Source: an uncultured Aquimarina sp. (GTDB lineage Bacteria > Bacteroidota > Bacteroidia > Flavobacteriales > Flavobacteriaceae). From it: 64,000 nucleotides of DNA. Below, one piece after another: positions 8,315 to 18,132 of the stretch (positions within the stretch are counted from its first letter, which is position 1; each line of letters opens with the position of its first letter). Below the pieces are notes generated by a model that was not told the DNA's origin, searched no databases, and was given only the letters and a program-made list of their open reading frames with translations. The stretch is taken from positions 186,001 through 250,000 of the forward strand of contig CANMLW010000003.1 of assembly GCA_947498705.1 (NCBI GenBank), given 5' to 3'. Position numbers and translations under genes: made by a program.

Positions 8315-10732
8315 TTATTCGTCTTTTAAAGCTTCTATAGGATTTCCATTGGCAGCCATAAAGCTTTGCCAACTCACGGTAAGAATTGTTATTCCTAATG
8401 CCAGTATTCCAGCCATGGCAAATATCCACCAACTAAGCTCTGTTTTTAATGCAAAATTGTTGAGCCAGGAATTCATGGCGTACCAAGCTATAGGTATCGC
8501 GATCACAAAAGCAATCACTACCCATTTTATAAAGTCGATATTTAGCATTTTTAATATTTTGAATATTGAAGCTCCATTTACTTTCCTGATTCCTATTTCT
8601 TTTTTTCGTTGTATACAGGTATAAGAGGTTAATCCAAACAATCCTAGCGCCGCTATAAAAATTGCTAATGCAGTAAAAATTCTAAACGCATCTCCAAACT
8701 TATTGTCTTCTTCATATTGTGCTTCGAATTTTTGATCTACAAAACTGTAATTAAAAGTACTTTCTGGAAATACTGATGACCAAGTATTTTTTAACTGAGC
8801 GACAATGGGTCTATAATCTGCTATACTTTTTGCATTTAATTTTACTATCAAAAAATCCTTCGTAGGTGTATATCTCAAAATAATCGGTATAGCCGGGGAT
8901 TTTAAACCAAAATGATGATATTCTTTAATTACTCCAATAATATTCCATTCACTACCCCAAAACTTTGTTTTCTTACCCACAGCCAGATTTGGATCAGTAA
9001 TTCCTATTTCCTTTACAAATTTTTCATTGACAACGATATCATTACTATGCTCACTGGCGTTTTTATGAAAAGTTTCTCCTCTTAGAAACTCGATTCCCAT
9101 TACATCAAAATAACTAGGGTTTACCTCATAACCATACCATACTTTTTGGTTGTCTTGAGTTCCATCTGGATAGGTAATTCCCATAAATGATGATAAACTA
9201 TGAAAATCATATCCCGGATAACTATCAGCTAATGATACATTCTCTACAGTAGAAAGTTTTTTAACCTCATCCAATAAAACAGTAAAATTCTTTTTAAGAA
9301 TCGAATCTGTTTTTTCTGTTAGTATTTCTCCATTAATGGCCAATACATTGTTAAGATCAGAGCCGATAGGTTGGTCTTTCATAAAACTAATTTGCTTAGT
9401 AATTACGATGGTTCCTATTAACAATACTATGGTTGCCAAAAATTGGGTAATAATCAAGCCTTTTCTTATATGCAGGCCATTGGTAGAAGTTCTTATTTTA
9501 CCTTTTAGTGCTTTTGAAGGTGCATAATTGCTTAGTAATATTGCAGGATACAACCCAGCAAGTATCATCCCTAAAAGAATACTACCTAGCACCAATAATA
9601 TATTTGTAATACTACTATATTCAAAGGTGGCTACTTTTCCTGTAAAAGAAGTATAAACAGGAAGTATAATCACGGTAACTATAATAGCCAAAACAAGCGA
9701 TAGTACATTTAGAATAATCGATTCTAATAGAGATTGCACTATTAATTGTTGCTTTTGAGCACCAACAACTTTTCTAACTCCCACCTCTTTAGCTCTTTCT
9801 AACGATTTTGTGGTAGAAAGGTTAATGTAATTTAGTAATGATAACACCAGGATAATAATGGCAATCGCTGTCAAAAACTTTATTCGCATAATACTCCCAT
9901 TCGCTTCTGATTCATAGGGTTTATTAGAATGCAAGTGTATACTTTCTATAGGTTCTATATTATGACGTTCATCAATATGGCCATCAAAATCACTTTCAAT
10001 TATCTTTTTGGTAAGCGCATTTATATTCGAATTAGGAGCTACTTTTAAATATGTATAATACATATTTTGATTCCAATTAAGTGTTTTTTCTCTTTTGTCA
10101 ATAGCTCCCCACCCCATCATGGTACTATATGACAACAAGTAATCGATTTTAAAATGTGAGTTTTGTGGAGTATCCTTCACAACTCCGGTAATTTTTACCA
10201 AAATAGGTTCTCGCCAAAAAATCTGGATAGTTTTTCCTATTGGATTTTCGTTACCAAAAAAAATCTTTGCAAGGCCTTCTGTTAGAACGATAGAATTAGG
10301 CTCTTTTAATGCTGTGTTTACATCCCCTTTCAAAAGTTTTGTATTAAAAACACTGAAATAACTTGGGTCTGCAATACAACTATTACCAACTTCTAAAACT
10401 TTTTCATTTGACTTAAGAGTAGTTTTCTCAAGTCTATAAAAACGTACATACTCTAATACCTCTGGAAATTCTTTTTTAAGTGTAGGGCCTGTCATATTAT
10501 AGGATTGAGCATCTCCAGGCTTAAAAATATTTCCTCCCTCTAGATAGTCCATGTATACCCTATACACATTTTCTGATCCATCAAACGTATCATAGCTACG
10601 CTCAAAATTAACATACATCATGATTAGAATAAAAGAAGCTATCCCAATAGCCAATCCAAAAATGTTGATGAATGAGTATAATTTATTCTTTAAAAGATAT
10701 CTGATTGCTATTTTAAAATATAAAGTATACAT
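8315..10732 (-). CDS. FtsX/MacB-type ABC permease P7
   Basis: 805 residues, starting MYTLYFKIAIRYLLKNK. The entry motif is YDTFDGSENVYRV. The first coupling motif is RAKEVGVRKVVGAQKQQ and the second is QRKKEIGIRKVNGASIFKI, where the usual leucine is an asparagine. It ends NPIEALKDE, the only member not ending in R(T/V)E. Membrane helices fall near residues 18-40, then three in the 285-400 region, one near 425-447 and three in the last 130 residues. Spacing is 50 bases to P8 and 69 bases from the P6 stop. No frameshift is seen. Confidence 0.9.
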   Translation of the reverse strand: MYTLYFKIAIRYLLKNKLYSFINIFGLAIGIASFILIMMYVNFERSYDTFDGSENVYRVYMDYLEGGNIFKPGDAQSYNMTGPTLKKEFPEVLEYVRFYRLEKTTLKSNEKVLEVGNSCIADPSYFSVFNTKLLKGDVNTALKEPNSIVLTEGLAKIFFGNENPIGKTIQIFWREPILVKITGVVKDTPQNSHFKIDYLLSYSTMMGWGAIDKREKTLNWNQNMYYTYLKVAPNSNINALTKKIIESDFDGHIDERHNIEPIESIHLHSNKPYESEANGSIMRIKFLTAIAIIILVLSLLNYINLSTTKSLERAKEVGVRKVVGAQKQQLIVQSLLESIILNVLSLVLAIIVTVIILPVYTSFTGKVATFEYSSITNILLVLGSILLGMILAGLYPAILLSNYAPSKALKGKIRTSTNGLHIRKGLIITQFLATIVLLIGTIVITKQISFMKDQPIGSDLNNVLAINGEILTEKTDSILKKNFTVLLDEVKKLSTVENVSLADSYPGYDFHSLSSFMGITYPDGTQDNQKVWYGYEVNPSYFDVMGIEFLRGETFHKNASEHSNDIVVNEKFVKEIGITDPNLAVGKKTKFWGSEWNIIGVIKEYHHFGLKSPAIPIILRYTPTKDFLIVKLNAKSIADYRPIVAQLKNTWSSVFPESTFNYSFVDQKFEAQYEEDNKFGDAFRIFTALAIFIAALGLFGLTSYTCIQRKKEIGIRKVNGASIFKILKMLNIDFIKWVVIAFVIAIPIAWYAMNSWLNNFALKTELSWWIFAMAGILALGITILTVSWQSFMAANGNPIEALKDE

Positions 10733-10801
10733 TTTTACGTCTTTCTTATTTTTTTACTTTTTACAATATCTTGCCTCATTAGGGGCTTCAATACAACTAG
10801 T

Positions 10802-13225
10802 TTATTCTGTTCGTAAACTTTTTAATGGATTGATAAATATGGCTCCTATAGATTGATAACTAATGGTTAAAATCGCTACTCCAATTGCTAATAAACCAGA
10901 CCACACAAACACATCCCAACCAATAGCAATACTATACTCAAAATCCTCTAACCATCGATTCATAATATGCCAACCGATCGGTATCGCAATCACGATAGAG
11001 ATAAGAATTAACTTTAAAAAATCAATGCTTAGCAGTTGGTATATGTTCTTAAATGAAGCACCTAATACCATACGAATACTTATTTCTTTATTGCGCTGCT
11101 CGACCATAAAGGCTGATAAGGCAAAAAGACCAAGACACGCAACCAGAATAGCAAATAGTGCAAAACTGTTAAAAATTACTCCCATTTGTTTCACATCTTC
11201 ATGCATCCTAGCAAATCTTTGATTCAAAAAGCTATATCGAATTGTTTGGTTTGGAGAAAATCTAGTCCATACACTATTAATATCTGCCAAAAGCGTATCG
11301 ATATCAGCCGTTTCTACTCTTAATGAAATCATTTCGGTCTCCATACCGATTACAAGAGAAAGAGGTTCTATTTTATCTTTAAGGGTTGCAAAATGAAAAT
11401 CTTCGATCACTCCAATAATGGTATAAGAATACCCATTGTTAATTTTCTTCCCTACCGGATTTTTAATATTTAATTGTCGAACCATTGCTTCATTAATGAT
11501 AATGGCTTGTGTACTATCAGAAGCTATGTCTCTCGAAAAATCTCTTCCTTCTTTAACTATTATTCCAAGTGCTTTAATGTATTCATAATCTACTCTCCAA
11601 ATCTGCCCTCCAGTTCCTTCTTGCTCTATAGTATTATTTTCGATTCTAAAATAATTTCCGTTTCGTTTTGTTCTGGTAACCGGAAGATAAGCACTGGCAG
11701 TAGCAGCTTTGATTTCTGAAATGCTTTTGAGTTCGTTTTTGAAAGTTTCTAATTTATTGCCTAAGGTATTTGTTCCTTCTATTGTAATTACATGATCTTT
11801 ATCATATCCTAGTTTTTTATCTTGAATGTAGTCCATTTGATCTTTAATAATCAAAGTACCTATAATCAATACTACTGAAGTAGTAAATTGAAATACCACC
11901 AATGCACTACGCAGTTTTTTGCTTCTACCTCCAATGCTAAGACTTCCTTTTAGAACTTGTGCCGGTTTAAAAGCAGATAAATACATAGAAGGGTATAAAC
12001 CTACTACTACACCAATAAACAAAGAAGAAATTAAGATGATAGGGATAAACAAGGTGGTTTCCCAGGGTATCTCCAAACTTTTTGAAGCGATATTGTTAAA
12101 ATAGGGTAAAAGTAACCATGCCAATAAAATCCCGATGATAAACGAAATACCGCTAAGTAGTATCGATTCTATTAAAAATTGTGCAATTAGGTTTTTTCTA
12201 TATGCCCCGATGGTTTTGCGTAATCCCACTTCTTTGGCCCTATTTGCAGACTTTGCTGTAGAAAGGTTAATAAAATTAATACATGCCAATATTAATATAA
12301 ATATCGCAATGGCTCCAAAAAGCCAAACAAATCGAATATCACTATGATGTAATGCATCCACCAAAACGTCATTTTTTAAATGTATATCTTTTACATTCTG
12401 TAGTGAAAACTTCATGGTATTTAATGCTTTCATGAATTCTGCACTACGATTCTTAAACGTGGGGAGATAAATGGTTTCCTTGATTTCTGAAAGCTTTTTC
12501 TTTACTTCTCTAAAATCGGTACCTGGGCGAAAAAGTACATAAGTATGATAATTATGACTGGTCCACGATGTTTGCTCTCCACGAAAGAACTCGACATCTT
12601 TTAGTGTCAGTAAAAACTCAAACTGAAAATGAGAATTCGCCGGCAAATCTTCTATTACACCTCCTACTGTATAAGGATCTTTTGTATTATTATTAAAAAT
12701 CAATGTTTTTCCCAGTGCATTCCCTTCTGGAAAATATTTATCGGCCTTTCGCTTTGTTATTACAATTGATTTTGGAGTGGTAAGTGCATTTTTTATGTCT
12801 CCACTATACATTTTAAAATCCAGAATTTCTAACAATTCCTGATCGACAAATGCAAATCCATCGTCATATAAATTCTCTGTAGACTCGCTTGATCTAATTT
12901 CTTTACCGCCAGTACCATGAAGTTCGCTTATCAACAGTCTTCCCGATTTTTCTATTTCAGGTATTTTTGCTTTTAAAGTGGCTGCAAATGGCGCCGGCAT
13001 ATGGATCCCTCCTATTGGTTTACCATCCAGTATTCCTTGTTTTCCTATACGGTATATATCCTCTGCCCGATCATAATGTGCGTCATAACTTAATTCGTCT
13101 TTTATGTATAAAGAAATGAGTAAACATGCCATGATCCCGACAGCAAACCCGCCGATTTTGATCATAGTAAACATCTTATCCTTTTCAATGCTTCTCCAGG
13201 CGATTTTTAGATGATTTTTAAACAT
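10802..13225 (-). CDS. FtsX/MacB-type ABC permease P6
   Basis: 807 residues from the ATG at 13225. A longer reading from 13246 adds seven residues, but the aligned start of the array (MFKNHLKIAWRSIEKDK) is at 13225. The entry motif is YDAHYDRAEDIYRI. The first coupling motif is RAKEVGLRKTIGAYRKN. The second is QRNKEISIRMVLGASFKNI, where the basic residue after the arginine has become methionine. It ends NPLKSLRTE. The first periplasmic domain is acidic and glycine-rich near residue 85 (GTGGKEIRSSEST), unlike its neighbours. The upstream spacer to P5 is 41 bases. Confidence 0.9.
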   Translation of the reverse strand: MFKNHLKIAWRSIEKDKMFTMIKIGGFAVGIMACLLISLYIKDELSYDAHYDRAEDIYRIGKQGILDGKPIGGIHMPAPFAATLKAKIPEIEKSGRLLISELHGTGGKEIRSSESTENLYDDGFAFVDQELLEILDFKMYSGDIKNALTTPKSIVITKRKADKYFPEGNALGKTLIFNNNTKDPYTVGGVIEDLPANSHFQFEFLLTLKDVEFFRGEQTSWTSHNYHTYVLFRPGTDFREVKKKLSEIKETIYLPTFKNRSAEFMKALNTMKFSLQNVKDIHLKNDVLVDALHHSDIRFVWLFGAIAIFILILACINFINLSTAKSANRAKEVGLRKTIGAYRKNLIAQFLIESILLSGISFIIGILLAWLLLPYFNNIASKSLEIPWETTLFIPIILISSLFIGVVVGLYPSMYLSAFKPAQVLKGSLSIGGRSKKLRSALVVFQFTTSVVLIIGTLIIKDQMDYIQDKKLGYDKDHVITIEGTNTLGNKLETFKNELKSISEIKAATASAYLPVTRTKRNGNYFRIENNTIEQEGTGGQIWRVDYEYIKALGIIVKEGRDFSRDIASDSTQAIIINEAMVRQLNIKNPVGKKINNGYSYTIIGVIEDFHFATLKDKIEPLSLVIGMETEMISLRVETADIDTLLADINSVWTRFSPNQTIRYSFLNQRFARMHEDVKQMGVIFNSFALFAILVACLGLFALSAFMVEQRNKEISIRMVLGASFKNIYQLLSIDFLKLILISIVIAIPIGWHIMNRWLEDFEYSIAIGWDVFVWSGLLAIGVAILTISYQSIGAIFINPLKSLRTE

Positions 13226-13266
13226 ATCTTTATTTTTTGGCACCAAAATTTGATGCAGTTATTGTT

Positions 13267-15669
13267 TTATTCTGTTCGTAAACTTTTTACAGGGTTTTGC
13301 ACTGCTGCTTTAAACGCATAAAAACTAACCGTTAGTAAGGCGATTACCAGAGCAATAACGCCCGATGCTATAAACACCCACCAATTTATGGCTATCCTAT
13401 AGGCATACACTTCTAACCATTTATTCATAGCATACCAAGAGAAAGGAGTTGCTATCACAACCGCTATTAATATAAGTCTAACAAAATCTTTTGATAAGAG
13501 TTTCACTATACTTGTAGCTTCTGCTCCCAACACTTTTCTAATCCCTATTTCTTTGGTTCTCTGCACCGCACTATAGGTTGCTAACCCTAACAGTCCTAAG
13601 CAAGCAATTAAAATAGCCAGACAAGAAAACAAGGTAAAGAGTGTTTTAAATCGTATATCTGCTACATATTGCTCCTTAAAAGATTGATCTAAAAAGCCAT
13701 ATAAAAATGGTCTATGAGGTACTGTAGAGGACCAAAGTGTATTAATTTGTGAAATAGTCGATTGTAGATTCTGGGATTGTACTTTTAGCGTAAGATATCT
13801 ACTACTCCAGGGTTCAAATCTCAATGCCATTGGTTCTACCGTTTGATGTAAGGATCTAAAATTAAAATCCTTTACAACTCCTATTACCTTTCCTTCCTTT
13901 CCCCATTGTGTAAAACGTTTTCCTACAACTTCTGAAGGGTTTGCATACCCATATAATTTCAAAGCTGCTTCATTTACAACCATTGCAGCACTTGTATCTG
14001 TAGGAAAATCTCGTGAATAAGGCCTCCCTGCCGCCATTTCGATTCCAAAATGAGGAATAAAATCAACGTCAACCTCAAATAGAGAAAGTGTTTGCATACT
14101 CAATTCTCCTTCTGGAGTTTCTATTTCTGTACCTGCACCAGGATAATATCCTCCTGGTACACTACGTGATGCTGATACAGAACTTACCGAGGGATGTGTT
14201 AACAATGTATTCTTTATTGCATCTAATTTGCTGAGCACTTGTTCATCATAATTAAAATCAATAACCAACATCTGTTCTTGGTCAAAACCTAAGTTTTTAT
14301 TAGTCAAATAATCTAATTGATAGTATACAATTGCAGTACTTGCAATCAATGCAATAGAAAGACTAAACTGAAATATTACCAAACCTCTCCTAAGATTTGC
14401 ACCTTTTGGAGAAGTTCTAAAAACACCTTTAAGTACACTAATGGGTCTAAAACCTGATAGAATCATTGCAGGATAACTACCCGCTAATACTCCTGTTATA
14501 ATCACAGTAATTATGTATAACACCATTGTAGTTCCTTTAAAAACATCGGTATAACCAAAGTTCTTTCCTGTAATTTCACTCATCCAGGGAAGGCATACTA
14601 ATACAATACCTATAGCAAATATTGAAGCGAAAACAACCAGAAATAATGACTCTCCCAAAAACTGATATATCAACCCTCTTTTCTCTGCTCCAATTACTTT
14701 TCGTATACCTACTTCTTTCGCTCTTTCCATAGAACGAGCCGTAGCAAGATTCATAAAATTGATACAAGCAATAATTAAAATAAAGAAACCTATAATTGCA
14801 AAAATGTAAATATTAGAAAGATTACCGGTTACCCCTGGTTGTCGTCCAACATTAGAATTTAGATACGCATCTTTTATAGATTCAAAAGAAATAGTATAAT
14901 AGTCACCTTCATCTAACTCTGCATTCTTCTTTATAAAACCAGGCATTTTTGCTTGAAAATCATTGACATTAAAATTTTGAGAAGCTAAAAAATAGGTGTA
15001 AAAATCTACATACCCCCACCATTCAAAAATCTGAGGTCTGCTTTGGCGAAAAGACTCCATAGACATTAAAACGTCGAAATTAAAATGAGAATTAGAAGGT
15101 ATATCTTTCATAACTCCAGTAACCGTATACGTTCCTTCACTTGCCCTACCTCCAGTTCTGCCACCTTCTATGGTTTTTCCAATGGGGTTTTCGTTACCAA
15201 AATATTTTTTAGCCATTCGTTCTGTTAGTACTATAGAATAAGGAGCTTCTAAGGCTGTTTTGGGGTTCCCCGATATTAGCGGCCAGCTAAAAACATCAAA
15301 TACGGCAGCATCTACAAAAAAACAATTGTTTTCCTGAAAAACACGATCCTTATATGTAAGTAAAATATCTGCCCTACCCGAAAATTGTACCGTTTCTACA
15401 ACTTCAGAAAAATCGGATTTTAATGCAGATCCTACTGGTCCATTTCCCCATATTTGACTTGCATTTCCATCTGCTTTAAAATGATGTACAACTCTATATA
15501 TTCTATCCTTGTTTTCATGATAATTATCATAAGAAAGCTCGTTTTGTATGTACATCATAATCATTAAAAAACAAGCCATTCCAATGGTTAGCCCACCAAT
15601 ATTAATAGCAGAGTATCCCTTCTTTTTTACAAGGTTTCTCCATGCTATTTTGATATAATTTCTAAACAT
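13267..15669 (-). CDS. FtsX/MacB-type ABC permease P5
   Basis: 800 residues, start MFRNYIKIAWRNLVKKK. The entry motif is YDNYHENKDRIYRV. Coupling motifs RAKEVGIRKVIGAEKRG and QRTKEIGIRKVLGAEATSI are both canonical. It ends NPVKSLRTE. By eye P5 is closest to P1, sharing IAWRNLVK, YAYRIAINWW-like ends and similar second periplasmic domains with the phrase AAGRPYSRDFPTDTSA. This suggests P1 and P5 come from a fairly recent duplication. The spacer to P6 is 41 bases and to P4 54 bases. Confidence 0.9.
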   Translation of the reverse strand: MFRNYIKIAWRNLVKKKGYSAINIGGLTIGMACFLMIMMYIQNELSYDNYHENKDRIYRVVHHFKADGNASQIWGNGPVGSALKSDFSEVVETVQFSGRADILLTYKDRVFQENNCFFVDAAVFDVFSWPLISGNPKTALEAPYSIVLTERMAKKYFGNENPIGKTIEGGRTGGRASEGTYTVTGVMKDIPSNSHFNFDVLMSMESFRQSRPQIFEWWGYVDFYTYFLASQNFNVNDFQAKMPGFIKKNAELDEGDYYTISFESIKDAYLNSNVGRQPGVTGNLSNIYIFAIIGFFILIIACINFMNLATARSMERAKEVGIRKVIGAEKRGLIYQFLGESLFLVVFASIFAIGIVLVCLPWMSEITGKNFGYTDVFKGTTMVLYIITVIITGVLAGSYPAMILSGFRPISVLKGVFRTSPKGANLRRGLVIFQFSLSIALIASTAIVYYQLDYLTNKNLGFDQEQMLVIDFNYDEQVLSKLDAIKNTLLTHPSVSSVSASRSVPGGYYPGAGTEIETPEGELSMQTLSLFEVDVDFIPHFGIEMAAGRPYSRDFPTDTSAAMVVNEAALKLYGYANPSEVVGKRFTQWGKEGKVIGVVKDFNFRSLHQTVEPMALRFEPWSSRYLTLKVQSQNLQSTISQINTLWSSTVPHRPFLYGFLDQSFKEQYVADIRFKTLFTLFSCLAILIACLGLLGLATYSAVQRTKEIGIRKVLGAEATSIVKLLSKDFVRLILIAVVIATPFSWYAMNKWLEVYAYRIAINWWVFIASGVIALVIALLTVSFYAFKAAVQNPVKSLRTE

Positions 15670-15723
15670 AAATCTTTATTTTTTGATGGTTAAAAACACC
15701 TTTTTTACTATTGCGTTTTTTTA

Positions 15724-18108
15724 CTATTCGGTTCTTAAACTTTTAATAGGATTTGCTAATGAGGCTCTGATTGCCTGATAACTTATGGTCACCAAAGTGA
15801 TCACAATAAGCCCACCAATAGCCATTGCAAAAATCCACCAATCGATCGCAATCCTGTATTTATAATTTTCTAACCAATTATTCATAAAGTACCACGCCAA
15901 AGGAGACCCTATCACCGCCGCTACCATAATAAGCTTGAAGAAATCCTTAGTTACCAGTAGTAATATATCGCTAACATTTCCTCCCAACACTTTGCGTATT
16001 CCAATCTCTCTGGTTTTCTGAGCCAGAAAAAAGGAAAGTAATCCATATAATCCCAAACAACTGATAAAAATGGCCAATGCAGAAAACAGCTTTGCCATTT
16101 TTAAAAAACGTTGCTCTTCTTCATACTGCTGTGCTACAAAAAAATCGAGAAAATCAAATTCATAAATATATTTTGGAAACACTTCTTTCCATAAACCTTC
16201 AATTCCTTCTAGCGTGGTGTGCGCATTTTTGGATTGAATCTTAATCGCTAATTGATAATAGGCTTCAGTATAAGGAGCGATGAATATTGGTGTCATATCC
16301 TGATGAAAATTCTTATCATGAAAATTAGCAACTACACCCACAATTGTTGCTTTTATGCGAGCCCCATTTGCAATCAGCTGTTTTCCTAATAACTCTTCAG
16401 AATTTGTCAATCCTAATTTTTGAGCCAACTTTTCATTAACCACTATCTCTGATATAGAGTCTGTCTGTTTAAAATTGCGCCCAGCTACCAGATTTAAATC
16501 AAAGGTTTCTATATAATCTTTATCTCCTAACTTTGCAGAGATAGAAAACTCTTCGTCCTCTGGTCTGGTATCATATCTCATACTGGTACTCCAATTATTA
16601 CTCGATGCGCCAGGGCTAGAAATACACGCTGTAATTTTTTGTACGCCCGATAGATTATTAATACGTTCCTTTAACCCTTCTAGGTTTATCATATCAATTT
16701 CTTCTGGAATCTCGACCATTACAATAGATTCTGTATCAAATCCCAAATCAGAATTCACGGCAAAATCAATTTGTTTACTCACTACAACCGTTGCTATAAT
16801 AAGCACTATTGAAATCGCAAATTGGGAGATTACCAAAACCTTTCTGGTAAATTTGCCTCCAGTATCTTTTTGAGTTAACTTTCCTTTTAAAGCCAGTATT
16901 GGTGCTATTCTCGCTAACAAAATCCCTGGATAGCTACCCGCAAAAAATGAAATACCAATTAAGAGTATCACTATAAAAGTTACTAGTTTTACATTTAGAG
17001 CAGAGGTTATAGAAAGTTGTAAATCAAACACCTCATTAAATGATGGTAATGCTACAATTGCAATGGTTACACCTAATATCATTGCAAAAAAACTGATGAT
17101 GCTTGTTTCTGAAATAAACTGCCAAAAAAGATGCTGTTTAAAACTACCTAGTACTTTTCGAATTCCGATTTCTTTAGAACGGGTAAATGCTTGCGCTGTA
17201 GAAATATTAATAAAATTAATACAGGCTATCGCAATTAAAAAGAAACCTATCAAGCCAAAAATCCAAAGTAAACTTGCATCGATTCCTCCATATTTTTCGT
17301 TTAGATGGATATCGGCTAATGGTTGTAATTTATAACGATGTACATTTTTACTTCTTGGGCGATGTTTGTTTACCAATTCTATTAATGTACGTTCGATCTC
17401 TGAAACATTCTGATTAGGATTAAGCAAAGTAAAACACATTAAGCTACTATCGATACCTCCCCAGGATTCATTATAGACAAAGTCACTAAAACTTTTTAAC
17501 GTCTCGAAAGAAGGAAATACATCTCCCTGAACTACTGTAGTTGTTGGCAAGTCTTTTAATACACCTATTATCTCTATAGTTTCTGTATTATCTAAAACAA
17601 ACATTTTGCCTAAAGCACTCGTATCACCAAACATTTTTACAGCAAAACTTTTGGTTATATATGCCGTGTTAGGTTCTTCGAGGTTTCTATTGTCAAGTTT
17701 TTCTATTAATGGGAAATTTAGTATTTCGAAAAATGCTGGTTCTACAAAAGCAATGTCTTCTCTAAATCTTTTTGTTAGATTTTCTTCGGTACCGTTAACT
17801 TGCCAGTTATCTCTGCTGTAAATTCTAGCAACTTTTTCTGCAAAATCATAATCATTTCTAAAGCTCTTTGGAAAACCTGGCGGTATACTAGGATCATAGC
17901 CAATTTCGTCGCGATGTTCCTCGGTTACTACTCGATAGATTCGATCAGAATTAGTATGAAATGTATCAAACTGCGAATGATGATCTATAAACAAGAATAT
18001 TAATATCGCACATCCAAAACCAAGTGCTAGCCCTAAAATATTGATCGACGCAAACACTTTTCGCTTACGAAGGTTTCTCCACGCTATTTTTAAATGGTTT
18101 TTAAACAT
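15724..18108 (-). CDS. FtsX/MacB-type ABC permease P4
   Basis: 794 residues, start MFKNHLKIAWRNLRKRK. The first transmembrane helix is unusually small-residue rich (NILGLALGFGCAILIFLFI). Entry motif is FDTFHTNSDRIYRV. The first coupling motif is RSKEIGIRKVLGSFKQH, with serine for alanine, and the second is QKTREIGIRKVLGGNVSDI. It ends NPIKSLRTE. The second periplasmic domain holds GRNFKQTDSISEIVVNEKLA, matching the MacB periplasmic core pattern seen in all nine. The spacer to P5 is 54 bases, and P3 lies 24 bases upstream. Confidence 0.9.
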   Translation of the reverse strand: MFKNHLKIAWRNLRKRKVFASINILGLALGFGCAILIFLFIDHHSQFDTFHTNSDRIYRVVTEEHRDEIGYDPSIPPGFPKSFRNDYDFAEKVARIYSRDNWQVNGTEENLTKRFREDIAFVEPAFFEILNFPLIEKLDNRNLEEPNTAYITKSFAVKMFGDTSALGKMFVLDNTETIEIIGVLKDLPTTTVVQGDVFPSFETLKSFSDFVYNESWGGIDSSLMCFTLLNPNQNVSEIERTLIELVNKHRPRSKNVHRYKLQPLADIHLNEKYGGIDASLLWIFGLIGFFLIAIACINFINISTAQAFTRSKEIGIRKVLGSFKQHLFWQFISETSIISFFAMILGVTIAIVALPSFNEVFDLQLSITSALNVKLVTFIVILLIGISFFAGSYPGILLARIAPILALKGKLTQKDTGGKFTRKVLVISQFAISIVLIIATVVVSKQIDFAVNSDLGFDTESIVMVEIPEEIDMINLEGLKERINNLSGVQKITACISSPGASSNNWSTSMRYDTRPEDEEFSISAKLGDKDYIETFDLNLVAGRNFKQTDSISEIVVNEKLAQKLGLTNSEELLGKQLIANGARIKATIVGVVANFHDKNFHQDMTPIFIAPYTEAYYQLAIKIQSKNAHTTLEGIEGLWKEVFPKYIYEFDFLDFFVAQQYEEEQRFLKMAKLFSALAIFISCLGLYGLLSFFLAQKTREIGIRKVLGGNVSDILLLVTKDFFKLIMVAAVIGSPLAWYFMNNWLENYKYRIAIDWWIFAMAIGGLIVITLVTISYQAIRASLANPIKSLRTE

Positions 18109-18132
18109 AACTGTTCGTTTTTTGATGATGAT

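Noticed and set aside
10863..11222. Plus-strand ORF of 119 codons within the permease array (similar ones at 6031-6408, 17063-17335, 18320-18682 and 24496-24780)
   Set aside because: All lie opposite the conserved C-terminal or FtsX parts of permease genes. Their likeness to each other only mirrors the conserved permease sequence on the other strand; no start signals or independent features.
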